A DNA stretch of 64,000 bases from Yersinia aldovae ATCC 35236 (lineage in GTDB: Bacteria > Pseudomonadota > Gammaproteobacteria > Enterobacterales > Enterobacteriaceae). Below are positions 1-10,681 of this stretch, in pieces. Location of the stretch: NCBI RefSeq assembly GCF_000173735.1, contig NZ_ACCB01000012.1, positions 41,058-105,057 on the forward strand. Reading direction: 5' to 3'. Position numbers and translations under genes: made by a program. Positions within the stretch are counted from its first letter, which is position 1, and every line of letters begins with the position of its first letter. The notes under the pieces were generated by a model. That model was given only the letters and a program-made list of their open reading frames with translations. It searched no databases and was not told the origin of the DNA.

Positions 1-397
<397 letters not shown>

Positions 398-413
398 TCA
401 GATTTTAACAATT

Positions 414-1046
414 TTAACTATGAGCAAGAATACTCTGCGCCTGTTTAAACAGGCGGTTACGCGAAAACATCAACTGCAAACGGCTTCCGCCGACTTGCTG
501 CCAAAGTACGGTAGAGCGGATACCGCCCAATAGTGCGGCGCGAATTTTGGCCTGCACTAGCGTACTTTGTAAGATTGCCGGTGAACCGGTGACCTGAATC
601 CGTGGCCCCAGTGGGCTGATGACATCTGTGTAAATCGATGCCAGCGAACTCATCATCGTTTCAGATTCAAGGTCAAAATGGGCCAGTTGCCTATCAAGCT
701 GACTGATGCGTTCACCCAGGGTATTCATGGCGGACTTGTTGGCATTCAGCTTACGTTCCAACACCATCAGGCTTAGGGTATAACGGGTGAGTTCAGCCGC
801 AGGCCCCTGACGATTAGCGTTCAAGACGCTCTGCAACGTTTCTAACCCCATTGTCAACGACTGTTCATTGCCGCCATAGACTGCAAGGGTAGACGAGGGA
901 TCGGTCTGTAACAGGCTCCCCAGCACGGTATTCAGTGCATCATTATCGCACTGACCTTCATGCGCCAGTTGCTGAACCACACGGGCAGACTGGCAAACCC
1001 CTGCCAATGCCAGTGTAATATCATAATAGTTCTTCGCCACAGTCAC
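414..1046 (-). CDS. hflD: High-frequency lysogenization protein HflD
   Basis: A 210-residue protein of the HflD family (formerly YcfC). In E. coli HflD is a membrane-associated protein that binds phage lambda CII and lowers lysogeny; its housekeeping role is unclear. The start [20 protein letters not shown] and the length (about 213 in E. coli) match the family. No signal peptide or clear transmembrane span is seen, consistent with a peripheral protein. It sits 18 bases after mnmA and 34 bases before purB on the same strand, the conserved mnmA-hflD-purB operon order. Confidence 0.93.
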   Translation of the reverse strand: MTVAKNYYDITLALAGVCQSARVVQQLAHEGQCDNDALNTVLGSLLQTDPSSTLAVYGGNEQSLTMGLETLQSVLNANRQGPAAELTRYTLSLMVLERKLNANKSAMNTLGERISQLDRQLAHFDLESETMMSSLASIYTDVISPLGPRIQVTGSPAILQSTLVQAKIRAALLGGIRSTVLWQQVGGSRLQLMFSRNRLFKQAQSILAHS

Positions 1047-1064
1047 TCCTGTAAACGTTCTGGT

Positions 1065-2186
1065 TTAGTTTGTTACGCTGCCGGTCAGTGGATAACGTTC
1101 TTCAATGATACCGCCACCCAGGCACACTTCGCCCTGATAGAAGACGGCTGACTGGCCCGGCGTAACGGCGGCCACTGGAGAGTCAAACCGAACGTCAACG
1201 CGCTCGTCATCCAGTGGCGTTACGGTGCAGGGAATATCCTGTTGACGATAGCGTGTTTTTACCACACAGCGGAACGGTGCCGTGACCGGTTGGCGGTCTA
1301 CCCAGTGAAGCTGTTGCGCTGCCAGGCCAACTGACATCAGCCGCGGGTGTTCATGCCCTTGCGCGACCAGCAGGATGTTGTTAGCGAGGTCTTTATCAAC
1401 CACATACCACGGGTCATCGCCGCCCTCTTTAGTGCCACCGATACCCAAACCTTTGCGCTGCCCCAAAGTGTGGTACATCAAACCTTGATGTTCACCCACA
1501 TGCTGGCCGTCTACGGTCATGATAGGGCCGGGTTGTGCTGGCAGATAGCGGCCAAGGAAATCACGGAATTTGCGCTCACCGATAAAACAGATGCCGGTCG
1601 AGTCTTTTTTCTTCGCGGTAACCAAATCAAGTTGCTCGGCAATACGACGGACTTCCGGTTTTTCAAGCTCACCCACCGGGAACAGGCTTTGGGCAAGTTG
1701 CTCGTGGCTTAAGGTGTAGAGGAAGTAACTTTGGTCTTTATTGCCATCCAGCCCGCGCAATAAACGACTTTTGCCATCGACATCTTGACGACGGACATAG
1801 TGGCCGGTGGCGATATAATCTGCGCCCAAGTCTTCGGCGGCAAATTCGAGGAACGCTTTGAATTTAATTTCTTTATTGCACAGAATATCGGGATTAGGAG
1901 TGCGCCCGGCTTTATATTCTTCCAGGAACAATTCAAAAACGTTATCCCAGTATTCCGCCGCAAAATTGACGGTGTGCAGCTCCATGCCCAGTTTGTCGCA
2001 TACCGCTTGCGCATCGGCCAGATCGGTCGCTGCTGAGCAATACTCTTCGCCATCGTCTTCTTCCCAGTTTTTCATGAACAAGCCAGCTACCTGGTAGCCC
2101 TGCTGTTGCAACAGGTAAGCGGAAACGGAAGAGTCGACACCGCCGGACATACCGACGATTACTTTTTTCTGGCTGTTATCTGACAT
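1065..2186 (-). CDS. mnmA: tRNA-specific 2-thiouridylase MnmA
   Basis: MnmA adenylates U34 of tRNA-Lys, -Glu and -Gln, then transfers sulfur relayed from IscS/TusE to make s2U34. From the ATG at 2186 the protein has 373 residues (E. coli 368). The PP-loop GMSGGVDSS lies at residues 12-20, and the two catalytic cysteines are in NPDILCNKE (Cys103) and STGICFIG (Cys200). The frame stays open upstream to 2327, but those 47 residues are not family-like, so I chose the ATG that gives the canonical [16 protein letters not shown] start. It is first of the mnmA-hflD-purB group, 166 bases after the nudJ stop. Confidence 0.96.
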   Translation of the reverse strand: MSDNSQKKVIVGMSGGVDSSVSAYLLQQQGYQVAGLFMKNWEEDDGEEYCSAATDLADAQAVCDKLGMELHTVNFAAEYWDNVFELFLEEYKAGRTPNPDILCNKEIKFKAFLEFAAEDLGADYIATGHYVRRQDVDGKSRLLRGLDGNKDQSYFLYTLSHEQLAQSLFPVGELEKPEVRRIAEQLDLVTAKKKDSTGICFIGERKFRDFLGRYLPAQPGPIMTVDGQHVGEHQGLMYHTLGQRKGLGIGGTKEGGDDPWYVVDKDLANNILLVAQGHEHPRLMSVGLAAQQLHWVDRQPVTAPFRCVVKTRYRQQDIPCTVTPLDDERVDVRFDSPVAAVTPGQSAVFYQGEVCLGGGIIEERYPLTGSVTN

Positions 2187-2352
2187 GGGAGTCTCACTAA
2201 CGTTCCTGTGACGATTATGGCGGATGATGAGGGTATCTGAACCACTTCTCGTCACGGGTAAGGCATTATAAAAACAAGCGCCGGATTTTATCACGTTGGC
2301 GACAGTGCTGCATTGCCGATTTGACATTATCTGAGTAAATCAAATTCAGCTT

Positions 2353-2799
2353 TTATAGCGGCCAGTTAAAGCAGCCAACCAGATCGAGTGAATAGCGCTC
2401 AGGTTGCTGATAACAGCGGATAGTTTCTGCCACTAATGGGGAGCGCAAATTGTCTGCTTGCAAAATTTCATCCGCACTGAGCCACAGACAGCGGTCGATA
2501 TCACTGTCATGAGGGTGAGTCGCTAGTGGTGCTAATAGCTCAATGACGAAAGCGAAGCGTAAAAATGGGGTGTTGTCTGGCGCTATCCATTGATGCATTC
2601 TCAGGAAAGATTGCGGGGTAGCTCGAATACCCGTTTCCTCCCACAGCTCTCTTTCTGCGGCCTGAAGCAGCGTTTCATTCGCTTCCAGATGTCCAGCAGG
2701 CTGATTCCATAATTTTTTGCCACTGATAGTTTCTTCGACCACCAGAAACTTCCCTTGAGCGTGAACCACACAAGCGACGGTAACGTGGGGCTTAAACAT
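2353..2799 (-). CDS. nudJ: Nudix phosphatase NudJ
   Basis: A 148-residue Nudix hydrolase matching E. coli NudJ (YmfB), which hydrolyses nucleoside tri- and diphosphates and the thiamine precursor HMP-PP. The Nudix box is seen as [10 protein letters not shown] followed by [11 protein letters not shown], with the metal-binding glutamates present. Its start overlaps the end of rluE by 8 bases, which points to translational coupling in an rluE-nudJ operon, as in E. coli. Length agrees with the family (about 153). Confidence 0.92.
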   Translation of the reverse strand: MFKPHVTVACVVHAQGKFLVVEETISGKKLWNQPAGHLEANETLLQAAERELWEETGIRATPQSFLRMHQWIAPDNTPFLRFAFVIELLAPLATHPHDSDIDRCLWLSADEILQADNLRSPLVAETIRCYQQPERYSLDLVGCFNWPL

Positions 2800-3418
2800 G
2801 GTTTATCTCCTTCCATTCGCCAGGCTGTAGGTCGCCCAAGCTTAAATTGCCCATACTAAAACGTATTAGACGTAGGGTCGGGAAGCCGATATGGGCGGTC
2901 ATTCTGCGCACTTGACGGTTACGCCCTTCAAAAAGCGTGATCTTTAACCAGCTTGTTGGGATGGATTTACGCTCTCGGATCGGCGGATTACGTGGCCATA
3001 ACCACTCTGGTTCGCTCACCAATTCAGCGCCCGCCGGTAAGGTTGGCCCATCTTTCAAGGTCATTCCCCGTTGTAGTTGTAGCAGCGCATCATCGCTGGG
3101 TACACCTTCAACTTGCACAAAATAGACTTTACCGGTTTTTTTGGCCGGTTGCGTAAGCCTGGCTTGTAGCTTGCCATCATTGGTTAATACCAGCAGACCT
3201 TCACTGTCGCGATCCAGGCGGCCTGCTGCATAAACATCATTAAAAGGAATAAATTCCTTCAAAGTTGTGCGTCCGGACTCATCGGTAAACTGCGGCAATA
3301 CGTCAAAAGGCTTATTGAATAACAGTACCCGACGTGGGGTGATAACCGCAGTTCGTGTCGCCTGTGCCTTAGTGCTGAATCGGTTAACTTTGTGATTTTT
3401 AACAGAGAATTTATTCAT
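2792..3418 (-). CDS. rluE: 23S rRNA pseudouridine(2457) synthase RluE
   Basis: RsuA/RluB/RluE-type pseudouridine synthase that modifies U2457 of 23S rRNA. The catalytic aspartate lies in the family motif [11 protein letters not shown], and the later RQVRRM motif is also seen. The protein has 208 residues (E. coli 217), with a basic N-terminal extension [17 protein letters not shown] that resembles the E. coli tail rather than an S4 domain. It is divergent from icd (130 bases between starts) and overlaps nudJ by 8 bases downstream. Confidence 0.92.
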   Translation of the reverse strand: MNKFSVKNHKVNRFSTKAQATRTAVITPRRVLLFNKPFDVLPQFTDESGRTTLKEFIPFNDVYAAGRLDRDSEGLLVLTNDGKLQARLTQPAKKTGKVYFVQVEGVPSDDALLQLQRGMTLKDGPTLPAGAELVSEPEWLWPRNPPIRERKSIPTSWLKITLFEGRNRQVRRMTAHIGFPTLRLIRFSMGNLSLGDLQPGEWKEINHV

Positions 3419-3548
3419 GATTATTGCGATTTTGGATGATTAGCGCATTATACCTCAATCTGTTTCGGATTGGCGTGGAACGAATATTCAAGTAGTATTG
3501 ACACGAATCTTACAAGGCATTAACAAAATCGCGCTGAAGGAGAGGTTG

Positions 3549-4802
3549 ATGGAAAGCAAAGTAGTTGTTCCGGCAGAAGGTAAGAAAATTACTGTCGATG
3601 CTCAGGGTAAACTGGTTGTTCCGCATAATCCGATCATTCCATATATTGAAGGTGACGGTATTGGCGTTGATGTGACCCCTGTCATGATCAAAGTGGTAGA
3701 TGCTGCGGTTAAGAACGCCTATAAAGGTGAGCGTAAAATCTCCTGGATGGAAATTTACACCGGTGAGAAATCAACCCATGTTTATGGCAAAGATGTTTGG
3801 TTGCCAGAAGAGACATTGGATCTTATTCGTGATTACCGTGTTGCAATTAAAGGCCCGCTAACTACCCCGGTGGGCGGTGGTATTCGTTCTCTGAACGTTG
3901 CTTTGCGTCAACAACTCGACTTGTATGTCTGTCTGCGCCCAGTGCGTTATTACACTGGTACGCCAAGCCCGGTAAAACGCCCACAAGATACCGATATGGT
4001 GATTTTCCGCGAGAATGCTGAAGACATCTATGCCGGTATTGAATGGCAGGCCGGTTCACCAGAAGCTGAAAAAGTGATTAAGTTCCTGCGTGAAGAGATG
4101 GGCGTGAAGAAGATTCGCTTCCCTGAACAATGCGGTATCGGCGTGAAACCCTGTTCAGAAGAAGGGACCAAACGCCTGGTTCGTGCTGCGATTGACTATG
4201 CCATTGCCAATGATCGTGACTCAGTGACTCTGGTTCACAAAGGCAACATTATGAAATTCACTGAAGGCGCATTTAAAGACTGGGGTTACCAGTTAGCGCG
4301 TGAAGAGTTTGGTGGTGAGCTGATCGATGGCGGCCCGTGGGTTAAAATCAAAAACCCAAATAACGGCAAAGAGATTGTTATTAAAGATGTGATTGCTGAC
4401 GCTTTCCTGCAACAGATTCTGCTGCGTCCGGCAGAGTATGATGTTATCGCCTGTATGAACCTGAACGGTGACTACATTTCTGATGCGTTGGCGGCACAAG
4501 TTGGTGGCATCGGTATTGCTCCGGGTGCCAACATCGGTGATGAGTGTGCCTTGTTTGAAGCCACCCACGGTACTGCACCAAAATATGCCGGCCAGGATAA
4601 AGTGAACCCAGGTTCAATTATTCTGTCAGCAGAAATGATGCTGCGTCATATGGGCTGGACTGAAGCGGCAGACTTAATCATTAAAGGAACCGAAGGTGCA
4701 ATCCAGGCCAAGACCGTGACTTATGATTTTGAACGCCTGATGGAAGGGGCTAAATTGCGCAAGTGTAGCGAGTTTGGTCAGGATATCATCGATAACATGT
4801 AA
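3549..4802 (+). CDS. icd: NADP-dependent isocitrate dehydrogenase
   Basis: Oxidative decarboxylation of isocitrate to 2-oxoglutarate in the TCA cycle. The ATG at 3549 gives [17 protein letters not shown] and 417 residues (E. coli 416). The regulatory serine of the AceK kinase/phosphatase switch is in [12 protein letters not shown] (Ser114 here, Ser113 in E. coli), and the family motifs [12 protein letters not shown] and [14 protein letters not shown] are present. The frame is open 17 codons further upstream, but the shorter start has the better position and matches relatives. It ends at a strong terminator and is transcribed alone. Confidence 0.97.
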   Translation: MESKVVVPAEGKKITVDAQGKLVVPHNPIIPYIEGDGIGVDVTPVMIKVVDAAVKNAYKGERKISWMEIYTGEKSTHVYGKDVWLPEETLDLIRDYRVAIKGPLTTPVGGGIRSLNVALRQQLDLYVCLRPVRYYTGTPSPVKRPQDTDMVIFRENAEDIYAGIEWQAGSPEAEKVIKFLREEMGVKKIRFPEQCGIGVKPCSEEGTKRLVRAAIDYAIANDRDSVTLVHKGNIMKFTEGAFKDWGYQLAREEFGGELIDGGPWVKIKNPNNGKEIVIKDVIADAFLQQILLRPAEYDVIACMNLNGDYISDALAAQVGGIGIAPGANIGDECALFEATHGTAPKYAGQDKVNPGSIILSAEMMLRHMGWTEAADLIIKGTEGAIQAKTVTYDFERLMEGAKLRKCSEFGQDIIDNM

Positions 4803-4819
4803 GTTATTGAGAATGAGAG

Positions 4820-4859
4820 AACCTTGCGGGAGTGTAGGCTGCCGTGAGGTTTTTTTTTA
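4820..4859 (+). terminator. Rho-independent terminator of icd
   Basis: A 10-bp stem (AACCTTGCGG at 4820-4829 with CCGTGAGGTT at 4842-4851, including two G-U pairs) is followed by a run of nine T. It begins 17 bases after the icd stop. Confidence 0.85.
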
Positions 4860-5125
4860 TCTAAATACAGTGCAATGGTGGGAGACTGCCCATCACTGTG
4901 CCGGTTTTGTGCTTATTTGTTATTGATTCAATATCCATGCACCAAGTCTTCCTTACCGCATAATTTGAAGAAATTATTTGACTGATTATGGTAACTCTTT
5001 ATCCTTTACCGCACGTTATCTGGCATATATTTGCTATCTATCCATATTAAGCTTATTTAGCCATCAATGTTCAAGATATTATAAAATTTATTTTATTTTT
5101 CTCTCTTAAAACAGAGGTTTATATT

Positions 5126-5986
5126 GTGACGAAGGATGTAGAAATCGTTAAAGCACGGCATCCGTTAGATAAGCAGCATATCAAGCTAACTTATGTAACT
5201 CATTTTTACTGCAATCAGGGAAATATGGACTCTGTTGAGTCTTTGTTGACGGAGTATGAGTCGTACCCTGATGATATTAAGGATGCTGTCGAATTTGTCA
5301 TCGTTGATGATTGCTCACCTTTAGAGTATGAAGTAAAAGATTACGATTTGAATTTCACATGGTTAAGAATAACCACTGATATTCAATGGAATCAGGCAGG
5401 TTCGCGCAATTTGGGCGTAACTTACGCAAAATCTGACAAAATTATCATCACCGACTTAGATTGTCTGCTTCCTGCAGACACGCTGCGCTATCTGGTCAAT
5501 GCCCGTAACCCAGGGCGCTCACTGTATCGTATCTACCGGACCGATGAAAAAACAGGCAAAGCGTACCGGGGTCACCCAAATCTTTTCTTCATGTCCCGAG
5601 CGCGGTTTTTCCGGTTGTTTGGCTATGATGAAGAATTTGCGGGTCATTACGGGTCGGAAGATTATCGTTTTGTGAAGTTTCATAAAGATCACGGCACCAC
5701 GCCGCGTTATCTGCCTAAAAAGTTTAGATGTATTGAGCGTAATGTTGATAGGAAGAAAAGCTACCATTCTCTGAATCGTGATTTGGCGCATAACGCGCCA
5801 ATTGATGATCGCAAAAAACGTGAAATTTCGCTGTTTGGCCCTGAGTATGGGCACAGCAGGATATTCCTGAATTTTAACTGGGAAATCAAAAAGGTGCATT
5901 CACGTCCTGCCCCAGTTCCTGAGCGAAAGATATGGTGGCGGCCATTATGGTGGTTCCGTTATCTGTTCAGAACGCTCTCGGCATAA
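5126..5986 (+). CDS. GT-A family glycosyltransferase
   Basis: A 286-residue predicted glycosyltransferase of the GT2/GT7-C type. Visible: an N-terminal nucleotide-binding fold ending FVIVDDCSP (residues 57-65), a metal-binding TDLD (109-112), and an acceptor-side motif GYDEEFAGHYGSEDYRF (166-182) typical of the C-terminal galactosyltransferase-like domain. The very basic, Trp-rich tail (about 255-286) suggests membrane association. The start is GTG at 5126 behind an AGAGG-like site. Next comes an O-antigen-ligase-like gene, so a role in surface glycan assembly is inferred; donor and acceptor are unknown. The leader upstream is AT-rich, unlike icd. Confidence 0.75.
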   Translation: MTKDVEIVKARHPLDKQHIKLTYVTHFYCNQGNMDSVESLLTEYESYPDDIKDAVEFVIVDDCSPLEYEVKDYDLNFTWLRITTDIQWNQAGSRNLGVTYAKSDKIIITDLDCLLPADTLRYLVNARNPGRSLYRIYRTDEKTGKAYRGHPNLFFMSRARFFRLFGYDEEFAGHYGSEDYRFVKFHKDHGTTPRYLPKKFRCIERNVDRKKSYHSLNRDLAHNAPIDDRKKREISLFGPEYGHSRIFLNFNWEIKKVHSRPAPVPERKIWWRPLWWFRYLFRTLSA

Positions 5987-6122
5987 CGTTGCTTGCTGTA
6001 GAGTCATTTCCCTCAATGAGCCGTTATCTGACAGCTCATTGGTATTATCGACTGACGCTGCCATGTTTGAAGCCGACACGTTGTGCAGTTTCAACTGGTT
6101 ATCAACCTGAAGTGAGTGACTT

Positions 6123-7360
6123 ATGATTTCTCCTGCTCCTTTGCCAAGCGCTCCTCCCGTGCACCGCTATGTGGGTTTGCTGTCTTGTGCAACTGCCTTT
6201 CTGTTAGGTGTTGGTTTACCCACTTCAAATTTTATAATGAATTTATCGCTGGTTCTGGCGGTAATCTGTTTGTTATTTAGCCGTGATACCCGTTATGTCA
6301 AAGCCTTGGTAAAAAACCCATTGATTTGGTTACCGGCTCTGATGTTTATTTTGTTAGCTGTATCATTGCTCTGGCATCACAACCTGTACGGTAAAGTGAT
6401 GGTGAGTAAGTATTCTAAATTATTGTATATTCTGCCGTTAGCGATGTTTTTTTTACTGTCCCGAACACTTGCCAGCTATTTTGCCAAAGGTTTTTTAGTG
6501 GCTAATGTGGTTATCCTGGCTGCCAGTTTGTGGGTGGGGGTTCTTCATTTGCCGTTAGGACATATTGACCCGCTTAATCCTTCAGTCTTCAAACTACAAA
6601 TTACCCATAACTTCTTTATGGCTCTGGCTGCCACGCTATGGCTTTCTCTGGCGTTCCGACATCACGGGGTGAAGCGCTGGGGGTACGTTTTGCTAGTCTG
6701 TCTGGCTGTGTATAACATCGTATTTATGGTGCAGGGTAGAACCGGTTATGTAGCGCTGGCTGCGGCTTTTGGTGTGTGGGGGTAATGTCACTCTCAACCC
6801 GCCAGCGCCTGGGCATGATCGTTTGCGGACTTATCGTCGCAGCGATAATTGTTATGGTGCCAAACCGGGCAGTTGATCGGTTACAACAAGGCGTGACAGA
6901 GATTCAAACCTGCTTGGCGGCATCTAATGGCCAGGCCGATACTGCCTGTGATAGCTCAATGGGGCTGCGAACTGCATTTATGCTGGAGTCGGTAAAACTG
7001 ATTGAGCAAGCTCCGGTGCTGGGCAATGGTGCTGGCGGTTTCTGGTATCAATTCTCCGCAGATGAGTACAGCATTAACCCGCATAATGAATATCTAATGC
7101 AAACTGTGCAATCCGGTCTGGTGGGATTAATTCTGTTTCTGGGGTGGATGTGGTGCTATTTCCTTGCGGCTTGGCGTTTGCCAAGTGAGGTCAGAAACGT
7201 ACTATTGGCAATACTCGGTAGTTATCTGGCTTGTCATCTGTTTAACTCCTTCTTACTGGATTCTTCGGAAGGGCACTTATTTATTATCCTTACGGCGATT
7301 GTTGCCAGTTATTCAGTTCTACCGCCCAAAGAACGGTTGGAAATAGAACAAACAGACTAA
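6123..7360 (+). pseudogene. O-antigen ligase-like membrane protein, frameshifted at a G tract
   Basis: Two overlapping frames (6123-6785 and 6776-7360) together encode one polytopic membrane protein of the Wzy/WaaL O-antigen ligase family (PF04932-like), about 412 residues when joined. The first frame has several hydrophobic helices and ends just after VQGRTGYVALA, a family motif. The second carries the periplasmic part and the NPHNEYL motif near the catalytic loop. The break lies in a run of five G (6778-6782); six G would fuse the frames as GVWG-VMSLST. Members join O antigen or related glycans to lipid A-core or to a protein. It could be a decayed gene, a phase-variable gene or a base-call error. 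Confidence 0.8.
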
Positions 7361-7396
7361 AACTACTCACAGATAAAATATTTGTTAAATTCAGGA

Positions 7397-7428
7397 AACA
7401 GGTGCACAAAGCGGTACCTGTTTTTTTA
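7397..7428 (+). terminator. Terminator after the ligase-like gene
   Basis: A 7-bp stem AACAGGT/ACCTGTT (7397-7403 with 7416-7422) followed by seven T, 37 bases after the stop codon. Confidence 0.8.
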
Positions 7429-7429
7429 T

Positions 7430-7829
7430 CTGTTTAGTCTGATGCTTCTGGCCGTGAACTAAAGTCTAAGCTGTTGTAAAAACAAACCGGCGTATTATTG
7501 CGTAGCGATAGCTTAACTTCCTAATAAGCACATGGGCAGGGTTATCAAATATGTCTTTTTACCCCCGTGATAACCTATTTCTATTCAGCCGACGTACCCC
7601 GTGGTGGTCCTCAGACACCTGAATATGAGTTACGTGAAGCTGGCTAAGGTCCGGCGATTATTCTTAATGGCGTGATTTAATGCTGTTGATGGTTATCGCT
7701 GAACCCTTGCGGCAGATGACATGTAGCCTGATTCCACCTTTGCCACAATCTTCTATTTATAAGCAGATTAATGTTGCCAGAGAGTTACTCAGCGCAATCT
7801 TCCGGCCCCCTTAATAGAACGGTCTTTTT
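7430..7829. other. Intergenic region with no gene seen
   Basis: About 400 bases between the terminator and the csc control region. No frame has coding character on either strand and I see no RNA gene. It may hold remnants too degraded to read. Confidence 0.5.
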
Positions 7830-7845
7830 CGTGATAACTATCACA
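7830..7845 (+). promoter_or_regulatory. CRP-like site upstream of cscB
   Basis: CGTGATAACTATCACA is a near-perfect palindrome and fits the CRP consensus TGTGA-N6-TCACA at all but one position. It precedes a sucrose operon, a typical target of catabolite control. Confidence 0.6.
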
Positions 7846-7854
7846 TAAATAATT

Positions 7855-7868
7855 TGTTAACGTTAACA
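7855..7868 (+). promoter_or_regulatory. csc operator 1 (LacI-type palindrome)
   Basis: TGTTAACGTTAACA is a perfect 14-bp palindrome with the central CG typical of LacI-family operators. A near-identical copy lies 64 bases downstream. The only LacI-type regulator nearby is CscR, encoded at the end of the same cluster, so it is the likely ligand. Confidence 0.75.
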
Positions 7869-7870
7869 TT

Positions 7871-7886
7871 GGTGATTAACATCACG
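7871..7886 (+). promoter_or_regulatory. Second CRP-like site
   Basis: GGTGATTAACATCACG is a palindrome fitting the CRP core GTGA-N6-TCAC. It sits between the two csc operators, 92 bases before the cscB start. Confidence 0.55.
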
Positions 7887-7918
7887 AATATCACCAGACG
7901 GATCTTTCCAAAATAAAA

Positions 7919-7932
7919 AGTTAACGTTAACA
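7919..7932 (+). promoter_or_regulatory. csc operator 2 (LacI-type palindrome)
   Basis: AGTTAACGTTAACA repeats 13 of the 14 bases of operator 1. It ends 30 bases before the cscB ATG, well placed to block transcription. The 64-base centre spacing would permit repressor looping. Confidence 0.75.
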
Positions 7933-7962
7933 ATAGGCGTAAATCTCCAACAGGATATCGCC

Positions 7963-9204
7963 ATGCAACATTCTGCCCGCAATCAATATCTGATTTTAAG
8001 TGGTTTACTGTTTACGTTTTTCTTCACCTGGTCATCAGCATTCTCTTTATTTTCCATATGGTTAAATCAATATGTCGGGCTAAAAGGTGCTGAAACCGGT
8101 GCGACGTTTTCTGCCATCGCTATAACGGCACTTTGCGCGCAGCCGTTATACGGGGTGATACAAGATAAACTGGGGCTTAAGAAACATCTTTTATGGGCTA
8201 TTGGTATTTTGCTGCTGATCAGTGGTCCTTTTTTTATTTATGTTTATGCCCCTTTATTGCGTATCAATATGCTCGCCGGTGCCGTGGTGGGCGGCTTATA
8301 TATGGGGATGACATTCTTTGCTGGTATCGGTGCTCTGGAATCTTATACCGAGCGTGTTAGTCGGATTAGTGGGTTTGAGTTTGGTAAGGCTCGAATGTGG
8401 GGTTCTCTGGGCTGGGCCGGTGCCACGTTTTTTGCCGGTATGTTGTTTAATATTAATCCTAATATTAATTTTTGGATGGCATCGGCATCGGCCGCATTAT
8501 TTTTACTGCTGCTATGGTGTTTACGTGAAGTGAAAGTTGATGTGATGGGGCAGTTAGAATATGGCAAAAGTAGTGCTTTGACACTTCAGGATACGCTGTC
8601 GTTATTCCGTCTGCCACGGTTCTGGGCGCTGGTGGTGTTTGTTACTGGCGTCAGCGTTTACAACGTATATGACCAACAATTCCCAGTGTATTTCTCTTCT
8701 TTATTTGCTGATGCGCGACATGGTAATGAGATGTACGGTTTCCTTAATTCATTACAAGTATTCCTAGAGGCGGGCGGGATGTTTCTCGCACCTTTTTTGG
8801 TTAACCGTATCGGTGCTAAAAAAGGTTTGTTACTGAGTGGATTGATTATGGCAATGCGGATATTTGGCTCAGGGTTAGCTCAAGATACCGCCACTATTTC
8901 ATTGATGAAACTCTTACATGCGGTCGAATTACCCATTCTGCTGATCGCGATATTTAAGTATATCGCCGCCAATTTTGATCCACGGTTATCAGCAACGCTG
9001 TATTTAGTCGGCTTCCAGTTTGTCACCCAAGTCTGTTCGAGCATATTTTCACCCCTGGCAGGAATGGGTTACGACCAAATGGGGTTCGCTGATACTTATA
9101 TAATCATGGGGGCAATCGTCCTTGGATTAACTGTTATCTCCTGTTTTATGTTGCGCGATAAATCGCGTACCGATGATCCTTCTTTGCAATTAACGACCAA
9201 GTGA
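7963..9204 (+). CDS. cscB: Sucrose:proton symporter, CscB/LacY family
   Basis: A 413-residue major facilitator permease of the oligosaccharide:H+ symporter (LacY/RafB/CscB) family. Family signatures include YGVIQDKLGLKKHLLW in the loop after helix 2, the FEFGKARMWGSLGWA segment and KLLHAVELPILLIAIFKY near helix 10. Twelve hydrophobic segments are apparent. The start ATG at 7963 follows AACAGGATATCGCC. The gene overlaps cscA by 4 bases if the GTG at 9201 is used, so the two are coupled. Sucrose as substrate is inferred from the neighbouring hydrolase and repressor; other fructosides are possible. Confidence 0.9.
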   Translation: MQHSARNQYLILSGLLFTFFFTWSSAFSLFSIWLNQYVGLKGAETGATFSAIAITALCAQPLYGVIQDKLGLKKHLLWAIGILLLISGPFFIYVYAPLLRINMLAGAVVGGLYMGMTFFAGIGALESYTERVSRISGFEFGKARMWGSLGWAGATFFAGMLFNINPNINFWMASASAALFLLLLWCLREVKVDVMGQLEYGKSSALTLQDTLSLFRLPRFWALVVFVTGVSVYNVYDQQFPVYFSSLFADARHGNEMYGFLNSLQVFLEAGGMFLAPFLVNRIGAKKGLLLSGLIMAMRIFGSGLAQDTATISLMKLLHAVELPILLIAIFKYIAANFDPRLSATLYLVGFQFVTQVCSSIFSPLAGMGYDQMGFADTYIIMGAIVLGLTVISCFMLRDKSRTDDPSLQLTTK

Positions 9205-9209
9205 GCACT

Positions 9210-10679
9210 ATGAATTCATTAATTGAGCGAGCAAATGATGCGCTGCAAACGTTAGCTTCTCAGCTCGGCCAACATTTCTATCCACATTATCATTTGGCTC
9301 CACCAGCAGGGTGGATGAATGATCCCAACGGGCTAATTTTTTTTAACGGACAGTATCACGCGTTTTATCAGCACCACCCTTATGATGAAAATTGGGGGCC
9401 GATGCATTGGGGCCATGCAACCAGCCTCGATATGTTGAGTTGGCAGCATCAACCCATTGCCTTAGCTCCGGGTGATTTATGGGATAAAGACGGCTGTTTT
9501 TCTGGTTGCGCGGTAGACGATAACGGTGTGTTAAGTCTGATTTATACCGGACATGTTTGGCTTAACGGTGAGGGTGATGACAGCGCTATTCGTGAGGTAC
9601 AGTGCCTGGCGACCAGTCAGGACGGGATACATTTTGACAAACAAGGTGTGGTACTGAACCCACCCGAGGGAATCATGCATTTTCGCGATCCGAAAGTGTG
9701 GTTTGAAGATGATTGTTGGTGGATGGTGGTCGGTGCTCGAGATGAGCGAGATCATGGGCAAGTCTTGCTATATCGCGGCAGTTCATTGCAGCAATGGCAA
9801 TTTATACAAGTTTTAGCGCGCGCAGACGACAGCATGGGATATATGTGGGAATGTCCAGATTTCTTCCCGTTAGAAAATGAACACATTCTGATGTTTTCAC
9901 CACAGGGGCTGGCAGCAAAAGGTTACCTCAATCGCAATTTGTTCCAAAGTGGTGTCTTACGCGGCAAATGGCAACCAGGGGGCGATTTTAAGCCATCTCA
10001 ACTTTTTACCGAACTGGATCTGGGCCATGATTTCTATGCACCACAATCTCTGCTTACAGCCGATGGGCGGCGAGTCATTATTGGTTGGATGGATATGTGG
10101 CAATCGCCGATGCCGACCAAAACCGATAATTGGAGTGGCTGCTTAACCTTGCCACGAGAATTAAGTATTGATTGTGATGGTAATTTATTAATAAAACCGG
10201 TGCGGGAGGTTGAAGCACTAAGGCAAGCCGGTGAATTCATCACATCAATGACACTGGCCCAAGAGAAACAACTTTTACATGAAAATTGCCAGAGTCTGGA
10301 ACTGCAATTGACATGGGATATCACAGCCAGTCATGCAGAAAGATATGGTGTGCAGTTAGCTGATGTCCAAGGAACGGGGGGGAAAGTTTCGGTTTATGTC
10401 GATAATCAGGCTAATCGACTAGTTTTGGATAGGTATTACCCACAATATGGACTGACGGGGTATCGCAGTGTGGCATTACCAGAACAGGGGTTATTATCAT
10501 TACGTATATTTATTGATAGTTCGTCTGTGGAGGTATTTATCAATGATGGGCAAGCTTGTATGAGCAGTCGTATTTATCCAACCGAGCATGAACGCTGTTT
10601 ATCCCTGTATGCGGAGAATGGTCAGGCCGAGCTACTATACGGTGAATACTGGCAGTTAGTAGCTAGATCATCACGTTGA
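9210..10679 (+). CDS. cscA: Sucrose hydrolase (invertase), GH32
   Basis: Cytosolic glycoside hydrolase family 32 enzyme that splits imported sucrose to glucose and fructose. The three catalytic blocks are present: GWMNDPNG (nucleophile Asp38), HFRDPKVW (transition-state Asp160) and MWECPDFF (acid/base Glu214), followed by a C-terminal beta-sandwich with SSVEVFINDG. No signal peptide is seen, so it acts on sugar brought in by CscB. It has 489 residues from the ATG at 9210; a GTG at 9201 overlapping the cscB stop would add three. It resembles E. coli CscA along its length. No fructokinase (cscK) is present in this cluster. Confidence 0.93.
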   Translation: MNSLIERANDALQTLASQLGQHFYPHYHLAPPAGWMNDPNGLIFFNGQYHAFYQHHPYDENWGPMHWGHATSLDMLSWQHQPIALAPGDLWDKDGCFSGCAVDDNGVLSLIYTGHVWLNGEGDDSAIREVQCLATSQDGIHFDKQGVVLNPPEGIMHFRDPKVWFEDDCWWMVVGARDERDHGQVLLYRGSSLQQWQFIQVLARADDSMGYMWECPDFFPLENEHILMFSPQGLAAKGYLNRNLFQSGVLRGKWQPGGDFKPSQLFTELDLGHDFYAPQSLLTADGRRVIIGWMDMWQSPMPTKTDNWSGCLTLPRELSIDCDGNLLIKPVREVEALRQAGEFITSMTLAQEKQLLHENCQSLELQLTWDITASHAERYGVQLADVQGTGGKVSVYVDNQANRLVLDRYYPQYGLTGYRSVALPEQGLLSLRIFIDSSSVEVFINDGQACMSSRIYPTEHERCLSLYAENGQAELLYGEYWQLVARSSR

Positions 10680-10681
10680 AA

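Noticed and set aside
6016..6126. A 36-codon frame whose stop overlaps the ligase ATG as ATGA
   Set aside because: The overlap could mean coupling, but the product (MSRYLTAHWYYRLTLP...) has no hydrophobic or family pattern and no ribosome site. Most likely chance in the gap.
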